Shown one piece after another: positions 21,014-31,850 of a stretch of 64,000 bases of DNA. Under the pieces are notes generated by a model. That model saw nothing but the letters and a program-made list of their open reading frames with translations. It was not told the origin of the DNA and ran no database searches. The stretch comes from Marinobacter zhejiangensis (GTDB lineage: Bacteria > Pseudomonadota > Gammaproteobacteria > Pseudomonadales > Oleiphilaceae). Every line of letters starts with the position of its first letter. The stretch's first letter is position 1. The stretch lies in assembly GCF_900114775.1 (NCBI RefSeq), contig NZ_FOUE01000002.1:397857-461856 (forward strand). The letters are read 5' to 3'. A program made the translations under genes and the position numbers.

Positions 21014-21850
21014 GTGCTAAAAACCCGCATCATTACCGCCTTGATCCTTGCCCCCATCGCCATTGGTGGCATTTTTTTTCTCCCGCCGCTGGGCTTCGCA
21101 CTGTTCACCGGGGCCATTATCACCCTCGGTGCCTGGGAGTGGGCGAACATGGCCGGTATGCCCCGACCACTGGCCCGCATCGGCTATGCCGGTTTGGTGG
21201 CGGCGGCACTGTTCCTGCTGTATGACCCTCACTCGCTGATTCTCTGGCTGGCCCTGATCTGGTGGGGCGTGTGTTTGCTGCTGGTGCGCAGCTATCCCGC
21301 AGGCTCCCCGTTGTGGTCGCCGGTACCGATTCGGGCGCTGATGGGGCTCTTTGTGCTGGTTCCTGCCTGGGTGGGGCTCAATCAGTTGCGTACGGGTGCC
21401 TTCCAGTTTGGCAGCGTGGACAGCAACCTGTTGCTCATTCTTTATGTGTTTTTCATCGTCTGGGTTGCCGATATCGGGGCTTATTTTGCCGGCCGGGCCT
21501 TTGGCAAAGCCAAACTGGCTCCGCGAGTCAGTCCCGGAAAGTCCTGGGCTGGCGTTTGGGGTGGTCTCGCGGCCGTCAGTGTTCTGGCGATTGTCGCGGC
21601 GTGTCTTGCCAATGCCAGTGTGCAGCAGGGTGCCTTACTCGTCTTTGCCAGCTTGATCACCGGCATGGTGTCGGTGTTGGGAGACTTGCTTGAGAGCATG
21701 CTCAAGCGTTTCCGGGGGATCAAAGACAGCAGTCAGCTTTTGCCGGGACATGGTGGCATCATGGATCGGATTGACAGTTTGACCGCTGCAATCCCCGTCT
21801 TTGCGCTGATCATTGTCCAGTTGGACTGGTTGGCCGCAGGCGGTTGGTGA
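21014..21850 (+). CDS. cdsA: Phosphatidate cytidylyltransferase
   Basis: CdsA makes CDP-diacylglycerol from CTP and phosphatidic acid at the inner membrane. The 278-residue protein has about eight hydrophobic helices. Its C-terminal family signature runs [12 protein letters not shown] then [34 protein letters not shown] with the metal-binding Asp residues. The start is GTG; the TGA overlaps the dxr ATG by one base. Confidence 0.96.
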   Translation: MLKTRIITALILAPIAIGGIFFLPPLGFALFTGAIITLGAWEWANMAGMPRPLARIGYAGLVAAALFLLYDPHSLILWLALIWWGVCLLLVRSYPAGSPLWSPVPIRALMGLFVLVPAWVGLNQLRTGAFQFGSVDSNLLLILYVFFIVWVADIGAYFAGRAFGKAKLAPRVSPGKSWAGVWGGLAAVSVLAIVAACLANASVQQGALLVFASLITGMVSVLGDLLESMLKRFRGIKDSSQLLPGHGGIMDRIDSLTAAIPVFALIIVQLDWLAAGGW

Positions 21851-23022
21851 TGCGTAAGGTAACGGTTCTTGGTGCAACCGGCTCTATCGGTCAGAGTACC
21901 CTGGATGTTATTCGGCGCCACCCCGGTCGCTTCTCGGTTTACGCTCTGACGGCCAGTTCCCGGGTCGAGGAAATGGCTGCGTTGTGTCGGGAGTTCCAGC
22001 CCCGTTTTGCCGTTATGGCGAATGAGCAAGCGGCTCATGCGTTGTCAGCGGTGTTGGGTGACCGCGGTGCCACAGAGGTGTTGGCTGGCGAAAGCGGCTT
22101 GTGCGAAGTGGCCGGTGCCGATGACGTTGATACCGTCATGGCGGCGATTGTTGGCGCTGCGGGTCTGCCTCCGACCCTTGCGGCAGTGCGGGCCGGTAAG
22201 CGGGTGTTGCTGGCTAACAAAGAAGCTCTGGTAATGTCCGGTCAGCTGTTTATGGATGCGGTGGCCGCTTCTGGTAGTGAGTTGCTCCCCATCGACAGCG
22301 AACATAATGCGATTTTTCAATGTCTGCCTCCTGCCCAGGTTCGTGATTTGCCCGGGGCAGGGGTGCGGAGAATTCTCCTGACGGCATCAGGCGGCCCCTT
22401 CCGTACCCACAGCCAGGAAGAACTTGCCACGGTGACGCCGGCACAGGCCTGTGCCCACCCCAACTGGTCCATGGGGCAAAAGATTTCCGTAGACTCCGCG
22501 ACGCTGATGAACAAAGGCCTGGAGTTGATCGAGGCCTGCTGGTTGTTCAACACCCGGCCCGAGCAGGTGGAAGTTCATATCCACCCTGAGAGCATTATTC
22601 ACTCCATGGTCGATTACGTCGATGGCTCGGTTCTGGCGCAGTTGGGCAGCCCGGATATGCGTACCCCGATTGCCAATGGCCTTGCCTGGCCAGACCGAAT
22701 TGATGCTGGCGTTCCCTCGCTGGACCTGTTCGCGTTGGGGCGTTTCCATTTCGAACGACCGGATCTCGCCCGTTTTCCATGTCTGAGGTTGGCATCCGAG
22801 GCCTTCAGCGCCGGTGGCACAGCGCCAGCGGTACTCAATGCGGCAAATGAAGTTGCGGTGGATGCGTTTCTTAAGAGAAAGATTCGGTTCATTGATATAC
22901 CGTCGGTTATCGAAGACACGCTCAGCCGGGTTGCGGGTGGTCCTGCTGACAGTTTTGATACCATCTTTGAAAAGGACCGCGAAGCCCGGGCTGTGGCCGC
23001 AGAATACCTGGTACGCTGCTAA
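21850..23022 (+). CDS. dxr: 1-deoxy-D-xylulose 5-phosphate reductoisomerase
   Basis: Dxr commits DXP to the MEP isoprenoid pathway, feeding UppS upstream in the same cluster. The 390-residue protein begins [20 protein letters not shown] (NADPH site). It has the metal/substrate motif [15 protein letters not shown], the flexible loop around [13 protein letters not shown] sequence ([18 protein letters not shown]), and [15 protein letters not shown]. The ATG overlaps the cdsA stop as TGATG. Confidence 0.98.
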   Translation: MRKVTVLGATGSIGQSTLDVIRRHPGRFSVYALTASSRVEEMAALCREFQPRFAVMANEQAAHALSAVLGDRGATEVLAGESGLCEVAGADDVDTVMAAIVGAAGLPPTLAAVRAGKRVLLANKEALVMSGQLFMDAVAASGSELLPIDSEHNAIFQCLPPAQVRDLPGAGVRRILLTASGGPFRTHSQEELATVTPAQACAHPNWSMGQKISVDSATLMNKGLELIEACWLFNTRPEQVEVHIHPESIIHSMVDYVDGSVLAQLGSPDMRTPIANGLAWPDRIDAGVPSLDLFALGRFHFERPDLARFPCLRLASEAFSAGGTAPAVLNAANEVAVDAFLKRKIRFIDIPSVIEDTLSRVAGGPADSFDTIFEKDREARAVAAEYLVRC

Positions 23023-23094
23023 CCCGATAAGGCGGAATTCGGGCGGGAAAGGCAGCAAAAAGGCAGAATTATTCAGCCGGAAGAACAATAACAG

Positions 23095-23121
23095 GGAACG
23101 CCTTTTGGGCAGTGCGGTCTT
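23095..23121 (+). promoter_or_regulatory. Possible envelope-stress (sigma-E type) promoter before rseP
   Basis: GGAACGC is separated by 16 bases from TCTTA, approximating the sigma-E pattern GGAACTT-N16-TCTGA. Sigma-E control of rseP-bamA-skp genes is known in enterics. Here both boxes are imperfect, so this is a weak call. Confidence 0.25.
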
Positions 23122-23239
23122 ACGGTTTGAGTTTACCTGGCCCAGACTGCTCTGATACAAGGTTGCTATGCCCTGAAAGCAAGGTCGCGTCATAGTGACT
23201 GTGTGGGTCGCAGTTAGGGCCATTATCCTTGGGAGTTTT

Positions 23240-24592
23240 ATGGAAGTTATTCAGACCGTCCTCGCGCTGATCCTGACACTGGGGATCCTGGTCACCATTC
23301 ACGAGTACGGGCATTTCTGGGTTGCCCGCCGGTGTGGCGTTAAAGTGCTTCGGTTCTCTGTGGGTTTTGGTAACCCAATCTACTCATGGTACGACCGGCA
23401 CGGCACCGAATTCGCGATCGCGGTGATTCCCCTGGGTGGCTACGTCAAGATGCTCGATGAGCGGGAAGGACCTGTTCCCGAAGATGAGCGAGAGCAAGCG
23501 TTTACCTCCAAGCCTCCGGGTCAGCGGATAGCCATCGCCGCAGCCGGGCCCATTGCCAATTTCCTGTTTGCCATTGTCGCCTACTGGCTGTTGTCTGTGG
23601 TGGGGTTTGCCACTGTGGCGCCAGTGGTAGGGGAAGTTTCGCCACAATCGGTGGCCGCACGTATGGGGCTTGCCGGTGGAATGGAAGTGCTGGCCGTGGA
23701 TGGTGAGTCGGTCACCTCCTGGCGGGAAGTGAATATGCGGCTACTCGAACGTACCGGTGAGCATGGCGATATTACCCTGACAGTAACCGGTGCTGGTGAT
23801 GGGGAGCGAGTGCTGACGGGCGACCTGGGTGGCTGGCGTTTAAGCGAAGAGGACCCTTACCCGATCCAGGAGTTTGGTATCACCCCATGGCGCCCCGATG
23901 TGCCGGCGATTATTGGTGAGGTGACGCCTGATGGACGGGCCGCCGATGCGGGCTTGTTGGCGGGAGACCGGGTGATCGCGATTGACGGTGCGCCGGTGAG
24001 CGATTGGTTTGATCTGGTCGATCATATCCGCCGGGCCCCTGAGCAAACGCTCCGGCTGACTATAGAGCGGTCGGCCGCTGCCGTGGAGATCGAGCTGACT
24101 CCAGCCGAGAAAGTATCTGAAGGTGGTCAGGTGACCGGGTTTATCGGCGCCGGGGTCAGTCCGGTTCGCTGGCCGGACGAATTATTGCGCGAAGTCAGTT
24201 ACAATCCCCTGGCCGCGATTCCCCACGCTATTGGTGCGACCTGGTCTGATACCCGTCTGACCCTGGTAGCGGTGAAGAAGATGCTGACCGGGCTGCTGTC
24301 ACCAAGTAACCTTAGTGGCCCGATTACGATTGCCCGGATCGCTGAGGAAAGTGTCAGCTCCGGTTTTGAGGATTTTATCCGCTTCCTGGCTTACCTGAGC
24401 GTGAGTCTGGGGGTCTTGAATCTGTTACCAGTACCGGTGCTGGACGGTGGCCATATTGTTTTTTATACCATCGAGGCAATCCGGCGGAAGCCGGTTTCCG
24501 AGCAGGCTCAGGCACTGGGATTACGAATTGGTATGGTAATGATTCTTTCATTGATGGTGTTTGCACTTTACAACGACCTGATGCGGTTGTGA
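23240..24592 (+). CDS. rseP: Intramembrane site-2 zinc metalloprotease
   Basis: RseP performs the second, intramembrane cut of anti-sigma-E-type (RseA/MucA) factors. The 450-residue protein has the zinc motif HEYGH at residues 21-25 within the first helix. It has two PDZ domains in the periplasmic middle region (residues about 115-300), and LDGGH in the third helix supplying the other zinc ligand. I start at MEVIQTVLAL, 9 bases after a GGGAG site. It immediately precedes bamA, the standard arrangement. Confidence 0.97.
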   Translation: MEVIQTVLALILTLGILVTIHEYGHFWVARRCGVKVLRFSVGFGNPIYSWYDRHGTEFAIAVIPLGGYVKMLDEREGPVPEDEREQAFTSKPPGQRIAIAAAGPIANFLFAIVAYWLLSVVGFATVAPVVGEVSPQSVAARMGLAGGMEVLAVDGESVTSWREVNMRLLERTGEHGDITLTVTGAGDGERVLTGDLGGWRLSEEDPYPIQEFGITPWRPDVPAIIGEVTPDGRAADAGLLAGDRVIAIDGAPVSDWFDLVDHIRRAPEQTLRLTIERSAAAVEIELTPAEKVSEGGQVTGFIGAGVSPVRWPDELLREVSYNPLAAIPHAIGATWSDTRLTLVAVKKMLTGLLSPSNLSGPITIARIAEESVSSGFEDFIRFLAYLSVSLGVLNLLPVPVLDGGHIVFYTIEAIRRKPVSEQAQALGLRIGMVMILSLMVFALYNDLMRL

Positions 24593-24635
24593 GAATTGCC
24601 ACCTTCTTACCCGCACTAACAGGCGAAATAATTGG

Positions 24636-26954
24636 ATGAGACGTTCTCTTTTCGGCGCGGTATTCGGCCTCTTAGTTACAACCGTTGGTGGCCAGCCTGC
24701 GCAGGCTGATGAATTCATCGTATCTGACATTGAGGTCGAGGGACTGCAACGGGTCTCTGCCGGTAGTGTCTTTTCCGCGTTTCCCATCGTCATTGGTGAC
24801 GAGCTGGATCCCCAGGCATTGGCAAGTGCCATAAAGACGCTGTTTGGAACTGGCCTGTTTACCGACATCCAGGCCAGTCGGGACGGTGATGTCCTGATCC
24901 TTACGGTTCAGGAGCGCCCCAGCATCAGCTCCATTGAAATCGAAGGCAACAAGAACATTGAAACCGATATGCTGAAGGATGCCCTGTCCAGTGCGGGAAT
25001 GGATGAAGGGCAGGTGTTCCGTCGGGCAACCCTTGATCGCCTGGAACTCGAGATTCTTCGTTCCTATGTGGCTCAAGGCCGCTACAGCGCGCGAGTTAAG
25101 GCTACTGCTGAGGAGCTGCCCAGAAACCGGGTGGCTATCAAACTGGACATCAATGAAGGCGACGTCGCTGCGATTCAGCACATCAACATAGTCGGAAATG
25201 AGGCGTTTTCCGATGAAGAGCTGCTGGACTTGATGGAACTGCAGACCTCCGGGTTCTGGGCCTCCATCACCAGTGCTGACAAGTATGCCCGTGAGCGGCT
25301 GAGCGGGGACCTGGAATCGCTGCGCTCCTATTATTTGGATCGGGGCTACATCGACTTTACCGTTGAATCCAGCCAGGTCTCGATCTCTCCGGACAAGAAA
25401 GATGTCTTCATTGCCATCGCTGTCGACGAAGGCCCTCAGTACACCGTCCGTGACATCCAGCTACGTGGTGATTTGATTCTGCCGGAAGAAACCCTGCGTA
25501 ACCTGATTTTTTCCCAAGAAGGTGATGTTTACTCCCGCGCCAGCATGACATCCACCTCAGAATTGCTGTCCCGACGGCTCGGTACGGAAGGCTATGCGTT
25601 TGCTGACGTCAGTGCGGTTCCGGAAACCCATGACGACAACACCGCTACGGTAACCTTCTACGTAACTCCAGGGAAACGTGCCTACGTCCGGCGGATCAAC
25701 TTCTCCGGGAACGTTTCCACCCGCGATGATGTGCTTCGTCAGGAAATGAACCAGATGGAGGGCGGGGTTGCCTCAACGGACCGTATCGAGTTCTCCAAGA
25801 CTCGCCTTGAGCGCCTGGGCTTCTTCAAGTCTGTCGACGTCGAGACCGTCCCGGTACCTGGCACCGACGACATGGTCGATGTGAACTACACGGTTGAGGA
25901 ACAGCCCACGGGAAGCCTGTCGGCGTCTGTCGGCTATTCCCAGACCTCCGGTGCCATTCTCGGTGCCAACATCTCTGAGAATAACTTCTTCGGCAGCGGA
26001 AAACGGGTATCCATTGGCGTTAACGTCAGTGACTCGGTCAAGAGCGCCAACTTTACCTACCTGAACCCTTACTTCACGGTAGACGGGGTCAGCCGGGGGT
26101 TCAGCCTGTTTGCCCGGGAGACCGACTATGAGTCGGAAGACATTTCGTCCTATCTGCTGGACGAAATGGGTGGGCGCCTGACGTTTGGTTACCCAATCGA
26201 CAACATCACCCGTTTGAACTTCGGTCTTGGTTATACCCACTCCAAGGTCCAGACCGGTTCCTTCACAGCGGTGGAGGTCGAGGAGTTCATTGCCGAGGAG
26301 GGAGATAACTTTGGGAACTACTTCCTGTTTGGCTCCTGGAACCGAAGCACTCTGAACCGTGGTGTGTTGCCGAGTGACGGTTTCAGTCACTCCCTGTCGT
26401 TGGACGTGGCGGTACCGGGCAGTGACCTGACCTTCTACAAGCTGCGCCATAAAACCGACTGGTTCCAGCCGCTGAATAACGCTCAAAGCTGGGTTCTGCG
26501 CTTCCGCACTGAAGTGGGCTACGGTGATGGCTATGGCGACATTACGAGCATGCCGTTCTATGAACATTTCTATGCAGGTGGCTACGGTTCTGTTCGTGGT
26601 TACGAGGCCAATTCCCTTGGGCCGAGAGCGACCAATAGCCCCAATGATAGCTCAGACCCAGACCCGTTCGGTGGCAACCTGCTTGCTGAAGGTAGTCTGG
26701 AGCTGATTTTCCCGACGCCCTTTGCCAACGACAGCCGTTCGATGAGAACCGCATTCTTTGTGGATGGCGGTCAGGTCTTCGATTCCGATCGGGGCTATGA
26801 GCCTGAGGTTGGTGATATCCGCTACTCAGCCGGTATCAGCTTCCAGTGGATTACTGCTGTAGGGCCGCTGGCATTCAGTCTGGCCAAACCGCTGAATGAC
26901 AAGCCCAATGATGACACCCAGGTGTTCCAGTTCTCGCTGGGGCAAAGTTTCTGA
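24636..26954 (+). CDS. bamA: Outer-membrane β-barrel assembly protein BamA
   Basis: BamA is the central Omp85 subunit that folds and inserts outer-membrane proteins. The 772-residue precursor has a signal peptide (MRRSLFGAVFGLLVTTVGG then QPAQA), five POTRA domains over about residues 25-420 and a 16-strand barrel. The barrel includes the conserved VRGY motif in loop 6 (GGYGSVRGYEANSLGPR) and the C-terminal Phe of the β-signal (FSLGQSF). It follows rseP by 43 bases and precedes the chaperone skp. Confidence 0.98.
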   Translation: MRRSLFGAVFGLLVTTVGGQPAQADEFIVSDIEVEGLQRVSAGSVFSAFPIVIGDELDPQALASAIKTLFGTGLFTDIQASRDGDVLILTVQERPSISSIEIEGNKNIETDMLKDALSSAGMDEGQVFRRATLDRLELEILRSYVAQGRYSARVKATAEELPRNRVAIKLDINEGDVAAIQHINIVGNEAFSDEELLDLMELQTSGFWASITSADKYARERLSGDLESLRSYYLDRGYIDFTVESSQVSISPDKKDVFIAIAVDEGPQYTVRDIQLRGDLILPEETLRNLIFSQEGDVYSRASMTSTSELLSRRLGTEGYAFADVSAVPETHDDNTATVTFYVTPGKRAYVRRINFSGNVSTRDDVLRQEMNQMEGGVASTDRIEFSKTRLERLGFFKSVDVETVPVPGTDDMVDVNYTVEEQPTGSLSASVGYSQTSGAILGANISENNFFGSGKRVSIGVNVSDSVKSANFTYLNPYFTVDGVSRGFSLFARETDYESEDISSYLLDEMGGRLTFGYPIDNITRLNFGLGYTHSKVQTGSFTAVEVEEFIAEEGDNFGNYFLFGSWNRSTLNRGVLPSDGFSHSLSLDVAVPGSDLTFYKLRHKTDWFQPLNNAQSWVLRFRTEVGYGDGYGDITSMPFYEHFYAGGYGSVRGYEANSLGPRATNSPNDSSDPDPFGGNLLAEGSLELIFPTPFANDSRSMRTAFFVDGGQVFDSDRGYEPEVGDIRYSAGISFQWITAVGPLAFSLAKPLNDKPNDDTQVFQFSLGQSF

Positions 26955-26999
26955 TAACACAGGAAATGTTGTTAGTTAATAACAATGAGGAGAGAAACG

Positions 27000-27503
27000 A
27001 TGTTTAAATTGCGCACTGCCGCTGCTGCACTGATCGCCATGATGCTGACTGTTCCAGCCCTTGCCGAAACCCGTATCGGTGTTGTGGATCTGCGTCAGGC
27101 CCTGTTTTCTTCAAACGCCGCGAAGGCGTTCAGCGAACAGTTGCAGCAAGAGTTTACAGAAGACGAAGCGCGGGTTCGTGAGATCCAGGAAGAAGCGCGC
27201 CAGCTGGGTGAGCGTCTTGAAAAGGACGGTGCGATGATGAACGAATCTGAGCGCACGGCACTGGGAACCCAATTCCAGGAAAAGGCTCAGGAATTCAATT
27301 TCCTGCGTCAGCGCCTGGATACCACCGTGTCCAGCCGTAAGCAGGCTTTCCTGGAGCAGGCGCGTCCCAGCGTGGACGCGGCAGTTCAGGAACTGCTGGA
27401 TGAAAATGAACTCGACCTGATCCTGCCCAGCGAAGCCGTGGTGTACGTCAGGCCTGACCTGAACCTTACCCCGCAGCTGCTTGAGAAACTGAATCAGCAG
27501 TAA
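27000..27503 (+). CDS. skp: Periplasmic OmpH/Skp-family chaperone
   Basis: Skp escorts unfolded outer-membrane proteins to BamA. The 167-residue precursor has a clear signal peptide (MFKLRTAAAALIAMMLTVPALA) then ETRIGVVDLRQALFSSNAAK, and a long coiled-coil body rich in Glu, Gln and Arg, as in the tentacle fold. I start at ATG 27000 after GAGGAGA, not at the in-frame ATG 15 bases earlier. Confidence 0.95.
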   Translation: MFKLRTAAAALIAMMLTVPALAETRIGVVDLRQALFSSNAAKAFSEQLQQEFTEDEARVREIQEEARQLGERLEKDGAMMNESERTALGTQFQEKAQEFNFLRQRLDTTVSSRKQAFLEQARPSVDAAVQELLDENELDLILPSEAVVYVRPDLNLTPQLLEKLNQQ

Positions 27504-27559
27504 TGGCGTCGCCCCGGGAGGGGCACCCCTGATTCTGGTTATTTGCCCCGGAGCCCGAT

Positions 27560-28585
27560 ATGACCACCGCTACGTACACACTTGGAGAGATCGCAGAAGC
27601 TCTGGGAGCCGAGCTCAAAGGAGACCCGGGTACCAGCATCCAAGGGATGGCGACTCTCCAGGCGGCACAGCCCGGGCAAATCTCATTCCTGGCGAACCCC
27701 TCCTACGCGCGTTATCTTGAGGGAACCAAGGCGTCTGCCGTCATCCTTTCGCCGTCCGTGGCCGACCAGTCTCCGACCAATGTCCTGTTACTGGACAACC
27801 CTTATCTTGGTTATGCTCGCCTCAGCCACTGGTTTGATCCAGCACCCCAGGCCCAAGCGGGTATTCACCCCTCCGCAGTGGTGGATGATTCCGCCGAGGT
27901 GCATGAAAGTGCCAGCATCGGTCCGCTGGTCGTTATTGAAGCGGGCGCGGTGATTGGTGAGGGCGTGGTTATCGGCGGAGGCTGTGTTGTTGGGGCTCGC
28001 TGTGAGCTGGGCGCCGGTACAGTGTTGAAGCCGCGGGTGACCCTGGCTCACGACGTTATCCTGGGCCAACGCTGCCATATCCTGAGCGGTGCGGTTCTGG
28101 GATCAGACGGTTTCGGTTTTGCTAACGAACGCGGTGTCTGGCACCGGATTGCCCAGGTTGGGCGGGTTGTGCTGGGGGATGATGTCGAGGTCGGCGCCAA
28201 CACGACGATCGATCGCGGTGCCCTTGATGACACCGTGATTGGCAATGGCGTCAAGCTTGATAACCTGATCCAGATTGCCCACAACGTCACCATCGGAGAT
28301 CACTCAGCGATGGCGGCTAAAGTGGGTATCGCCGGTAGTACCCGGATTGGCCGTCATTGTGTATTTGGTGGCGCCTCCGGGGTAGCAGGGCATTTGGACA
28401 TCGGTGACCAGGTCCACCTGACAGGCATGACCCTGGTAACTGGTAACATTTCCGAACCAGGGGTCTATTCTTCTGGTACGGGCGCTGAACCTAACAAGCA
28501 GTGGCGAAAAAATGCGGTTCGCTTCCGACAGCTGGATGCCATGGCGCGAAAGCTGAAGGAACTTGAAAAGAAATTAGAGGGCTGA
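27560..28585 (+). CDS. lpxD: UDP-3-O-(3-hydroxyacyl)glucosamine N-acyltransferase
   Basis: LpxD adds the second hydroxyacyl chain in lipid A synthesis. The 341-residue protein has the N-terminal uridine-binding domain ([20 protein letters not shown]) and a left-handed β-helix of hexapeptide repeats. The catalytic His is in [16 protein letters not shown], with a C-terminal helix ending [10 protein letters not shown]. It is followed by fabZ, lpxA and lpxB in the classical order. Confidence 0.98.
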   Translation: MTTATYTLGEIAEALGAELKGDPGTSIQGMATLQAAQPGQISFLANPSYARYLEGTKASAVILSPSVADQSPTNVLLLDNPYLGYARLSHWFDPAPQAQAGIHPSAVVDDSAEVHESASIGPLVVIEAGAVIGEGVVIGGGCVVGARCELGAGTVLKPRVTLAHDVILGQRCHILSGAVLGSDGFGFANERGVWHRIAQVGRVVLGDDVEVGANTTIDRGALDDTVIGNGVKLDNLIQIAHNVTIGDHSAMAAKVGIAGSTRIGRHCVFGGASGVAGHLDIGDQVHLTGMTLVTGNISEPGVYSSGTGAEPNKQWRKNAVRFRQLDAMARKLKELEKKLEG

Positions 28586-28596
28586 GGCCGATCCTG

Positions 28597-29034
28597 ATGA
28601 TGCACGTTAAAGAAATCATGGAGTTTCTTCCACACCGTTATCCGTTCCTGCTGGTTGATCGTGTGTTGGAAGTGGAAAAAGGAAAGTCGATTGTAGGTTA
28701 TAAGAACGTTTCCATGAACGAACCGTTCTTTACCGGACACTTTCCCAACCACCCGGTTATGCCTGGTGTTCTGATCGTCGAGGCCATGGCCCAACTCTCC
28801 GGTATCCTGGGATTTGTCACAGTAGACAGGAAACCGTCGGATGGCGTGGTACACTACCTCGCCGGCTGCAGCAAGGTTCGCTTCAAGCGACCTGTTTTGC
28901 CGGGGGACCAATTGCGGATGGAGTCGCAGTTTATATCCGGTAAACATGGAATCTGGAAATTTGACTGCCGTGCGTTGGTTGATGGAGAAGTCGCCTGCGT
29001 TGCGGAAGTTATGACCGCTGAGAGAGATGTTTAA
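28597..29034 (+). CDS. fabZ: (3R)-hydroxyacyl-ACP dehydratase
   Basis: FabZ dehydrates 3-hydroxyacyl-ACP in fatty acid elongation and competes with LpxA/LpxD for the same substrate pool. The 145-residue hot-dog protein has [15 protein letters not shown] and the catalytic pair in [19 protein letters not shown] (His and Glu). Two adjacent ATGs are possible; I keep the first. Its TAA overlaps the lpxA ATG by one base. Confidence 0.97.
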   Translation: MMHVKEIMEFLPHRYPFLLVDRVLEVEKGKSIVGYKNVSMNEPFFTGHFPNHPVMPGVLIVEAMAQLSGILGFVTVDRKPSDGVVHYLAGCSKVRFKRPVLPGDQLRMESQFISGKHGIWKFDCRALVDGEVACVAEVMTAERDV

Positions 29035-29825
29035 TGGCGACAACTGATTGGTCGGGAGTTCATCCGCAGGCAATTGTAGACCCTTCCGCCAAACTTGCCG
29101 ATGGTGTCACCGTCGGCCCATGGAGCTACATTGGGCCGGGTGTGGAGATCGGTGAAGGTACTGAAATTATGTCCCACGTTGTCGTCAAGGGCCCTACGGT
29201 CATTGGCCGCAACAACCGGATATTCCAGTTCTCCAGTGTTGGAGAGGAATGTCAGGACAAGAAATACGCGGGTGAACCGACCACATTGGTGATCGGCGAC
29301 GACAACGTCATCCGCGAAAACTGCACGATTCACCGTGGTACCGTTCAGGACCAGGGTGAAACCCGAATCGGTAGCGGTAACCTGTTGATGGCCTATGTCC
29401 ATGTCGCGCACGATTGCGTGGTAGGGGACAACACCATCCTGGCCAATTGTGCCACCCTGGCCGGTCACGTCTCCGTAGGCGACTGGGCTATCCTGGGGGG
29501 TGGCACCATGGTGCACCAGTTCTGCAAGATCGGCGCCCATAGCATGAGTGCCGGTGGCAGCATCGTGCTCAAGGATATTCCTGCCTATGTCATGGCCAGC
29601 GGCCAGTCCGCCGAGCCCTTTGGTATGAATGTCGAAGGGCTTAAACGCCGTGGCTTCAGCAAAGAGGCGTTGCTGGCACTCCGCCGCGCCTACAAGGTTA
29701 TCTATCGTCAGGGACTGACCACAGAGCAGGCCATTGAAGCGCTTGAGGCCGATTTTAGCGACGTGCCTGAGGTGGCTCCCCTGATTGACTCCCTGCGTGG
29801 TACCCATCGCGGCATTATCCGCTAA
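29034..29825 (+). CDS. lpxA: UDP-N-acetylglucosamine acyltransferase
   Basis: LpxA catalyses the first acylation of lipid A synthesis. The 263-residue protein is a hexapeptide β-helix with the catalytic His in YVHVAHDCVVGDNTILAN and the acyl-ruler region around GGGTMVHQFCKIGAHSMSAG. It ends with the usual α-helical C-terminal domain. It is translationally coupled to fabZ through TAATG. Confidence 0.98.
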   Translation: MATTDWSGVHPQAIVDPSAKLADGVTVGPWSYIGPGVEIGEGTEIMSHVVVKGPTVIGRNNRIFQFSSVGEECQDKKYAGEPTTLVIGDDNVIRENCTIHRGTVQDQGETRIGSGNLLMAYVHVAHDCVVGDNTILANCATLAGHVSVGDWAILGGGTMVHQFCKIGAHSMSAGGSIVLKDIPAYVMASGQSAEPFGMNVEGLKRRGFSKEALLALRRAYKVIYRQGLTTEQAIEALEADFSDVPEVAPLIDSLRGTHRGIIR

Positions 29826-31016
29826 GTGGATGGCTCCGTGTCCTGCAATGAATCTAAAGTGATCAGCCATCGCCGGGTTACCTTCGGTATTGTGGCCGGA
29901 GAGGCCTCCGGCGACATACTGGGTGCCGGACTCATCCGTTCCCTGAGAGCGCGCTATCCCAAGGCGCGCTTTGTTGGTATTGGTGGGGATGAAATGATTG
30001 CCCAGGGATTCCATTCCCTGGTGCCCATGGAGCGCCTTTCGGTCATGGGGCTGGTTGAAGTTCTTGGCCGATTGCGGGAGCTGTTCAGTATCCGTGATCG
30101 ATTGATGGATTATTTCCTGACCAACCCGCCGGATGTGGTCATCGGAATAGACTCCCCCGATTTTACCCTTGGTGTAGAGCGGCGATGCCGCGATGCTGGC
30201 ATTCCTACCGTCCATTACGTCAGTCCTTCTGTGTGGGCCTGGCGTCAGAAACGGATCTTCAAGATCGCCAAATCCGTCGATCTGATGTTGACCCTGTTTC
30301 CTTTTGAAGCCCGCTTCTATGAAGAACACCAGGTGCCGGTGGCGTTTGTTGGCCATCCTCTGGCAGACCGGATTCCGATGGAAACGGATACTGAAGGGGC
30401 TCGTCAGGCGCTTGGATTGGATGATTCTGCACCGGTGCTGGCTATCCTGCCCGGAAGCCGGGGTGGCGAGGTGGCCCGCCTGGGCGACCTTTTCTTGTCG
30501 GCTGCCCGCTGGATTCAATCCCAACGAAGTGATGTCCAGCTGGTCATCCCCTGTGTGAATCGTGAGAGAGAGCAGCAGGTTAGGGCACTGGTGGATAGCC
30601 TGAAAGTAAAACTGCCGGTCACGGTCGTTCGAGGTCGTTCCAGGGAAGTGATGGCTGCTGCCGACGTGGTGTTGCTGGCTTCCGGAACTGCGACACTGGA
30701 AGCGATGCTGCTCAAAAAGCCGATGGTGGTTGGTTATCGCCTGAGTGCCCTCAGCTATAAACTGCTCTCCCGTCTGGTCAAAGTGCCGTTTGTGGCATTG
30801 CCCAACCTGCTGTCTGGAGAGGCCCTGGTGCCTGAGTTGTTGCAGGATGATGCGACTCCGGAGGCCCTGGGAGCTGCGGTTCTGGAACGGCTCGAGAATG
30901 ATCAGGAGCGGGAACGGCTGCGTATGGCCTTCACGGACCTTCATCAACAGCTTCGTCGTACCGCCGATGAACGGGCTGCCGTTGCGATATCCGGCTTGTT
31001 AGAGAAAGTCTCCTGA
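29826..31016 (+). CDS. lpxB: Lipid-A-disaccharide synthase
   Basis: LpxB condenses UDP-diacylglucosamine with lipid X. The 396-residue GT19 protein has [20 protein letters not shown], the membrane-proximal [33 protein letters not shown] and [16 protein letters not shown] near the UDP site. The start is GTG immediately after the lpxA TAA; another in-frame GTG lies 15 bases in. The N-terminus is 10-15 residues longer than usual, so the later start is plausible. Confidence 0.96.
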   Translation: MDGSVSCNESKVISHRRVTFGIVAGEASGDILGAGLIRSLRARYPKARFVGIGGDEMIAQGFHSLVPMERLSVMGLVEVLGRLRELFSIRDRLMDYFLTNPPDVVIGIDSPDFTLGVERRCRDAGIPTVHYVSPSVWAWRQKRIFKIAKSVDLMLTLFPFEARFYEEHQVPVAFVGHPLADRIPMETDTEGARQALGLDDSAPVLAILPGSRGGEVARLGDLFLSAARWIQSQRSDVQLVIPCVNREREQQVRALVDSLKVKLPVTVVRGRSREVMAAADVVLLASGTATLEAMLLKKPMVVGYRLSALSYKLLSRLVKVPFVALPNLLSGEALVPELLQDDATPEALGAAVLERLENDQERERLRMAFTDLHQQLRRTADERAAVAISGLLEKVS

Positions 31017-31696
31017 TGGCACGCAAAGCGCCTTTACCCCCCTTTGTCTGCAGTTACGGTGGCCACCTGCTGGCGGGCGTTGACGAAGTTGGGCGTGGCC
31101 CATTGGCTGGCCCGGTTATCACCGCAGCCGTGATTCTTGACCCCAAAAGGCCGGTGCCAGGACTGGCAGACTCCAAGGCGCTGACTGAGAAGCGGCGGGA
31201 CGCGCTTTATGACCAGATCCTGGATCACGCGTTGGCCTGGAGCCTGGGACGGTGTGATGTGGACGAGATTGATCGTCTGAATATCTACCAGGCAACCATG
31301 CTAGCCATGCAGAAAGCGGTAGCAGGGCTGGCCATCGCGCCGGAGTATGTGCTGGTGGATGGCAATCGCTGTCCCAAGTGGCAGTGGCCGTCGGAACCCG
31401 TGGTCAAAGGGGACGGCCGGGTTGAGTGCATCAGCGCTGCGTCCATTATTGCCAAAGTAACCCGCGACCGTGAGATGGTGGCCCTGGATGCTGAGTTTCC
31501 GGGATACGGTCTGGCTCAACATAAAGGGTACCCGACACCGGTACACCTTGAGGCGCTGAACCGGCTGGGTGTCACGGCACTTCACCGCCGTTCATTCCGC
31601 CCTGTTCAGGAAGCGTTGGCGTCGGTTGGGCTCAATGAATCGGCCAAAAATCGTGATTTGGAATATCCTTCAGATTTATTTCAAAATAATGTTTGA
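31016..31696 (+). CDS. rnhB: Ribonuclease HII
   Basis: RNase HII nicks at single ribonucleotides in DNA. The 226-residue protein has [20 protein letters not shown] with the catalytic Asp-Glu, VDGNRCPKW, and [12 protein letters not shown] with a later catalytic Asp. It is coupled to lpxB by TGATG. Its last codons overlap the -35 box of the downstream tRNA promoter. In E. coli and Pseudomonas dnaE follows next; here a tRNA gene does. Confidence 0.97.
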   Translation: MARKAPLPPFVCSYGGHLLAGVDEVGRGPLAGPVITAAVILDPKRPVPGLADSKALTEKRRDALYDQILDHALAWSLGRCDVDEIDRLNIYQATMLAMQKAVAGLAIAPEYVLVDGNRCPKWQWPSEPVVKGDGRVECISAASIIAKVTRDREMVALDAEFPGYGLAQHKGYPTPVHLEALNRLGVTALHRRSFRPVQEALASVGLNESAKNRDLEYPSDLFQNNV

Positions 31697-31721
31697 CAGG
31701 CCGGGATCTAATCCTTAATAT
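31693..31721 (+). promoter_or_regulatory. Promoter of the tRNA-Met gene
   Basis: A perfect TTGACA and a near-consensus TAATAT are spaced 17 bases apart, followed by a G+C-rich discriminator (CGCGCC). The -35 box overlaps the rnhB TGA stop codon. Confidence 0.85.
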
Positions 31722-31768
31722 ACGCGCCACGTTGATCGGACAGGGTTCCGAAAGACGGAAAGTTTTGA

Positions 31769-31845
<77 letters not shown>

Positions 31846-31850
31846 ATTAG

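Noticed and set aside
29031..30947. Open minus-strand frame of 638 codons opposite lpxA and lpxB
   Set aside because: The plus strand carries clear LpxA and LpxB motifs in the conserved lpx order. The antisense frame is His/Gln-rich shadow sequence.
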